64,000 nt of DNA from Bog-756 sp963812885 (GTDB lineage: Bacteria; Actinomycetota; Acidimicrobiia; Acidimicrobiales; RAAP-2), in NCBI GenBank assembly GCA_963812885.1, contig CAWEWZ010000007.1, forward strand, positions 434,001 to 498,000, given 5' to 3'. Below the pieces are notes generated by a model. That model worked only from the letters and a program-made list of their open reading frames with translations. It did not search any database and was not told the DNA's origin. How positions within the stretch are numbered: position 1 is the stretch's first letter; each line of letters opens with the position of its first letter. Shown here piece by piece: positions 62,372 to 64,000 of this stretch. The position numbers and the translations under genes were made by a program.

Positions 62372-63811
62372 GTGCTGATGACCAAGCTGATCCATGACAT
62401 CGACGTACTCGATGTCCGGGGCGATCCTGCGTCCACCGAGGTGACCGCGGTCGACTTCGACAGCCGGCGGGTCGGTCCCGGCTCGCTGTTCTGCTGTGTT
62501 CCCGGCGAACACACCGACGGCCATCTCCACGCTGCCCATGCGGTCATCGGCGGGGCCGCCTCGCTCCTCTGCGACCGGTTCCTCGAGCTCGACGTGACCC
62601 AGGTGCGGGTCACCCCGGGCGAGGTGAGGCCGGCCATGGCCGCGGTGGCCTCCGCCTTCCACGACCATCCGGCCCGGGCCATGACCATGGTGGGGGTGAC
62701 CGGGACCAACGGGAAGACGACGGTGACCCAGCTGGTGCGCTCGGTCCTGGCCCATGCCGGGGTGCCGAGCGGGGTGATCGGCACGCTCGACGGGGCCCGG
62801 ACCACCCCGGAGGCGCCGGTGCTCCACGCCCAGCTGGCCGGCCTCCGGGCCGAGGGGATCCGGGCCGTGGCCATGGAGGTGTCCTCGCACGGACTGGCCC
62901 AGCACCGGGTGGACGGCATCGTCTTCGACGTGGCCGCGTTCACCAATCTGAGCCGCGACCACCTCGACCACCACCACACCATGGAGGAGTACTTCGCGGC
63001 CAAGGCCCGGCTGTTCGACCCGGCGTCGGCCAAGGCCGCGGTCGTCAACGTGGACGACCCGTGGGGCCGGAGGCTGGCCGACCAGATCGCCGGGCACCGG
63101 GTCATCCCGGTCCGGCAGGTCGGATGCCTCCGACATCGCGCTCTCGGTGGGCTCGTCGTCCTTCCGGTGGCGGGGCCGTCCCCTCACCGTCCCGCTGTCG
63201 GGGGCGTTCAACGTCGACAACGCGCTGATGGCGGCGACCGTGGCCGACGCTCTGGGGGTGGACGCCGACCAGATCGCCGCCGGCCTGGCCGCGGCTGCCA
63301 CCCGTCCCCGGCCGGATGGAGGTGGTGTCGGCCGGATCGCCGTTCACCGTGCTGGTCGACTACGCCCACACCCCGGCCGGTCTCGAGGTGGCCCTCTCGG
63401 CGGCCCGGGCGTTGGCCCGGTCCGGCCGGGTGATCGGTCTGTTCGGCTGCGGAGGAGACCGTGACCAGGGGAAACGGCCGGAGATGGGGGCGGTGGCGTC
63501 ACGGTGGTCGGACGCGGTCGTGCTGACCTCGGACAATCCCCGAGGCGAGGACCCCGAGGCCATCATCGATCAGATCCGGTCCGGCGTCGGCCCCGGGGTG
63601 ACGTTGGTGGTCGAGCCCGACCGGGCCGAAGCCATCGGACGGGCGATCGGGCTGGCCGCACCCGGCGACGTGGTGGTCATCGCCGGGAAGGGTCACGAGA
63701 CCACCCAGGTGGTGGCCGGTCAGGAGCGGCCTTTCGACGATCGGCTCGTCGCCCGGCGACGCCCTCGCCACCCGAGCGGGGGACCCCCGGGCGGGGGACG
63801 GCCGACCATGA
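62372..63811 (+). CDS. murE: UDP-MurNAc-tripeptide synthetase (meso-DAP adding), three frameshifts
   Basis: The start is GTG 62372 or ATG 62378. P-loop VGVTGTNGKTTVTQLVRSV, then MEVSSHGLAQHRVDGI and FTNLSRDHLDHHHTMEEY. Breaks near 63120, 63315 and 63750. Between them are LSGAFNVDNALMAATVADAL, VLVDYAHTPAGLEVAL, GLFGCGGDRDQGKRPEMG and SDNPRGEDPEAI. DNPR is the signature of meso-diaminopimelate rather than lysine addition, matching the dap genes in this window. VVIAGKGHETTQ is the final motif. With the third break repaired the frame ends at TGA 63811, overlapping the mraY ATG. No murF follows. Confidence 0.94.
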
Positions 63812-64000
63812 TCTCGCTGATGACCTCGGGAGGGGTGGCCCTGTGGGTGGCGGTCCTGTCGACCCCGTTCCTCATCCGGTGGCTGGTCAAGAACAACATC
63901 GGCCAGCAGATCCGAGAGGACGGACCCCAGGTCCACATCGCCAAGGCCGGGACCCCGACCATGGGCGGAATCGGCATCGTGGCCGCGGTGGTGGTCGGCT
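63808..64000 (+). CDS. mraY: phospho-MurNAc-pentapeptide transferase, 5' part only
   Basis: ATG 63808 overlaps the murE stop (ATGA). The first 64 residues include a membrane helix (GVALWVAVLSTPFLIRWLV) and the MraY signature QVHIAKAGTPTMGGIGIV before the window ends. It attaches the UDP-MurNAc-pentapeptide to undecaprenyl phosphate, forming lipid I at the membrane. Confidence 0.93.
   Translation, partial: MISLMTSGGVALWVAVLSTPFLIRWLVKNNIGQQIREDGPQVHIAKAGTPTMGGIGIVAAVVVG

Noticed and set aside
1..64000. Mobile elements, prophage, toxin-antitoxin or defence systems
   Set aside because: No transposase, integrase, terminal inverted repeats, phage structural gene or known defence gene was recognised. 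The HNH protein is a widespread housekeeping-type actinobacterial member, not an element nuclease.

Overview
The window is very GC-rich, densely coded bacterial DNA. It looks chromosomal and actinobacterial. Evidence for this: lexA is divergent from a LysM cell-division-suppressor-like gene followed by nrdR; the orders rpsO-pnp-M16 peptidase-dapB and dapA-RNase J-ftsK; an F420-type nitroreductase; DUF3040; and GTG starts that overlap upstream stops (GTGA/ATGA). The 42-residue GYWxVASDGGIFxFGDAxFYGS repeats in two secreted proteins are, to my knowledge, common in Acidimicrobiia, so an uncultured or draft Acidimicrobiia-like genome is my best inference. I see no insertion sequence, prophage, CRISPR array or plasmid gene.

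Layout. 1-3.9 kb: a GT39-type membrane glycosyltransferase (runs off the left edge), an SDR dehydrogenase, a deazaflavin-type reductase, a methyltransferase and tRNA-Leu(UAG), all on the minus strand. 4-16.6 kb: a surface-glycan locus with methyltransferase-like genes, GT4 glycosyltransferases of two repeated types, a Wzm/Wzt ABC exporter with a clpP immediately upstream, and a second GT39 gene. 16.9-21.2 kb: two adjacent secreted proteins (a beta-propeller-like protein and a SpoIID-domain protein) ending in the same 126-bp repeat module. 21.3-26.2 kb: a flippase/pseudokinase membrane fusion, a HAD phosphatase, an enoyl-CoA hydratase and a 1-Cys peroxiredoxin. 26.4-41.2 kb: rpsO, pnp, M16 protease, dapB, two TetR regulators with a diiron protein, dapA, RNase J, ftsK and a D,D-carboxypeptidase. 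41.3-50.4 kb: thrB, queF, miaB, miaA, dapF, hflX, dapC, dapD, dapE. 50.4-54.4 kb: lexA, the LysM gene, nrdR, a PIG-L deacetylase and dinB. 54.5-57.9 kb: DUF3040, ROK kinase, a small conserved protein, an HNH nuclease, a CadD fragment and a lipoate-ligase-like protein. 58-64 kb: the start of the division/cell-wall (dcw) cluster: mraZ, rsmH, ftsL-like, ftsI, murE, mraY (runs off the right edge).

How the genes fit together. Six dap genes make meso-diaminopimelate, and murE here carries the DNPR signature of the enzyme that adds it to peptidoglycan. ftsI, the carboxypeptidase and mraY use the same wall precursors. lexA, its four operators, the LysM protein, nrdR and dinB form a DNA-damage/replication-stress neighbourhood.

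Two cautions. First, about 35 single-base frameshifts interrupt otherwise well-conserved genes, including essential ones. Many lie in CC/CCC or GG/GGG runs and one pair compensates, so I read them as consensus errors and annotate the genes across the breaks. Second, many starts appear leaderless, with a TANNNT -10 hexamer 5-8 bases before ATG/GTG; this was used to choose starts.
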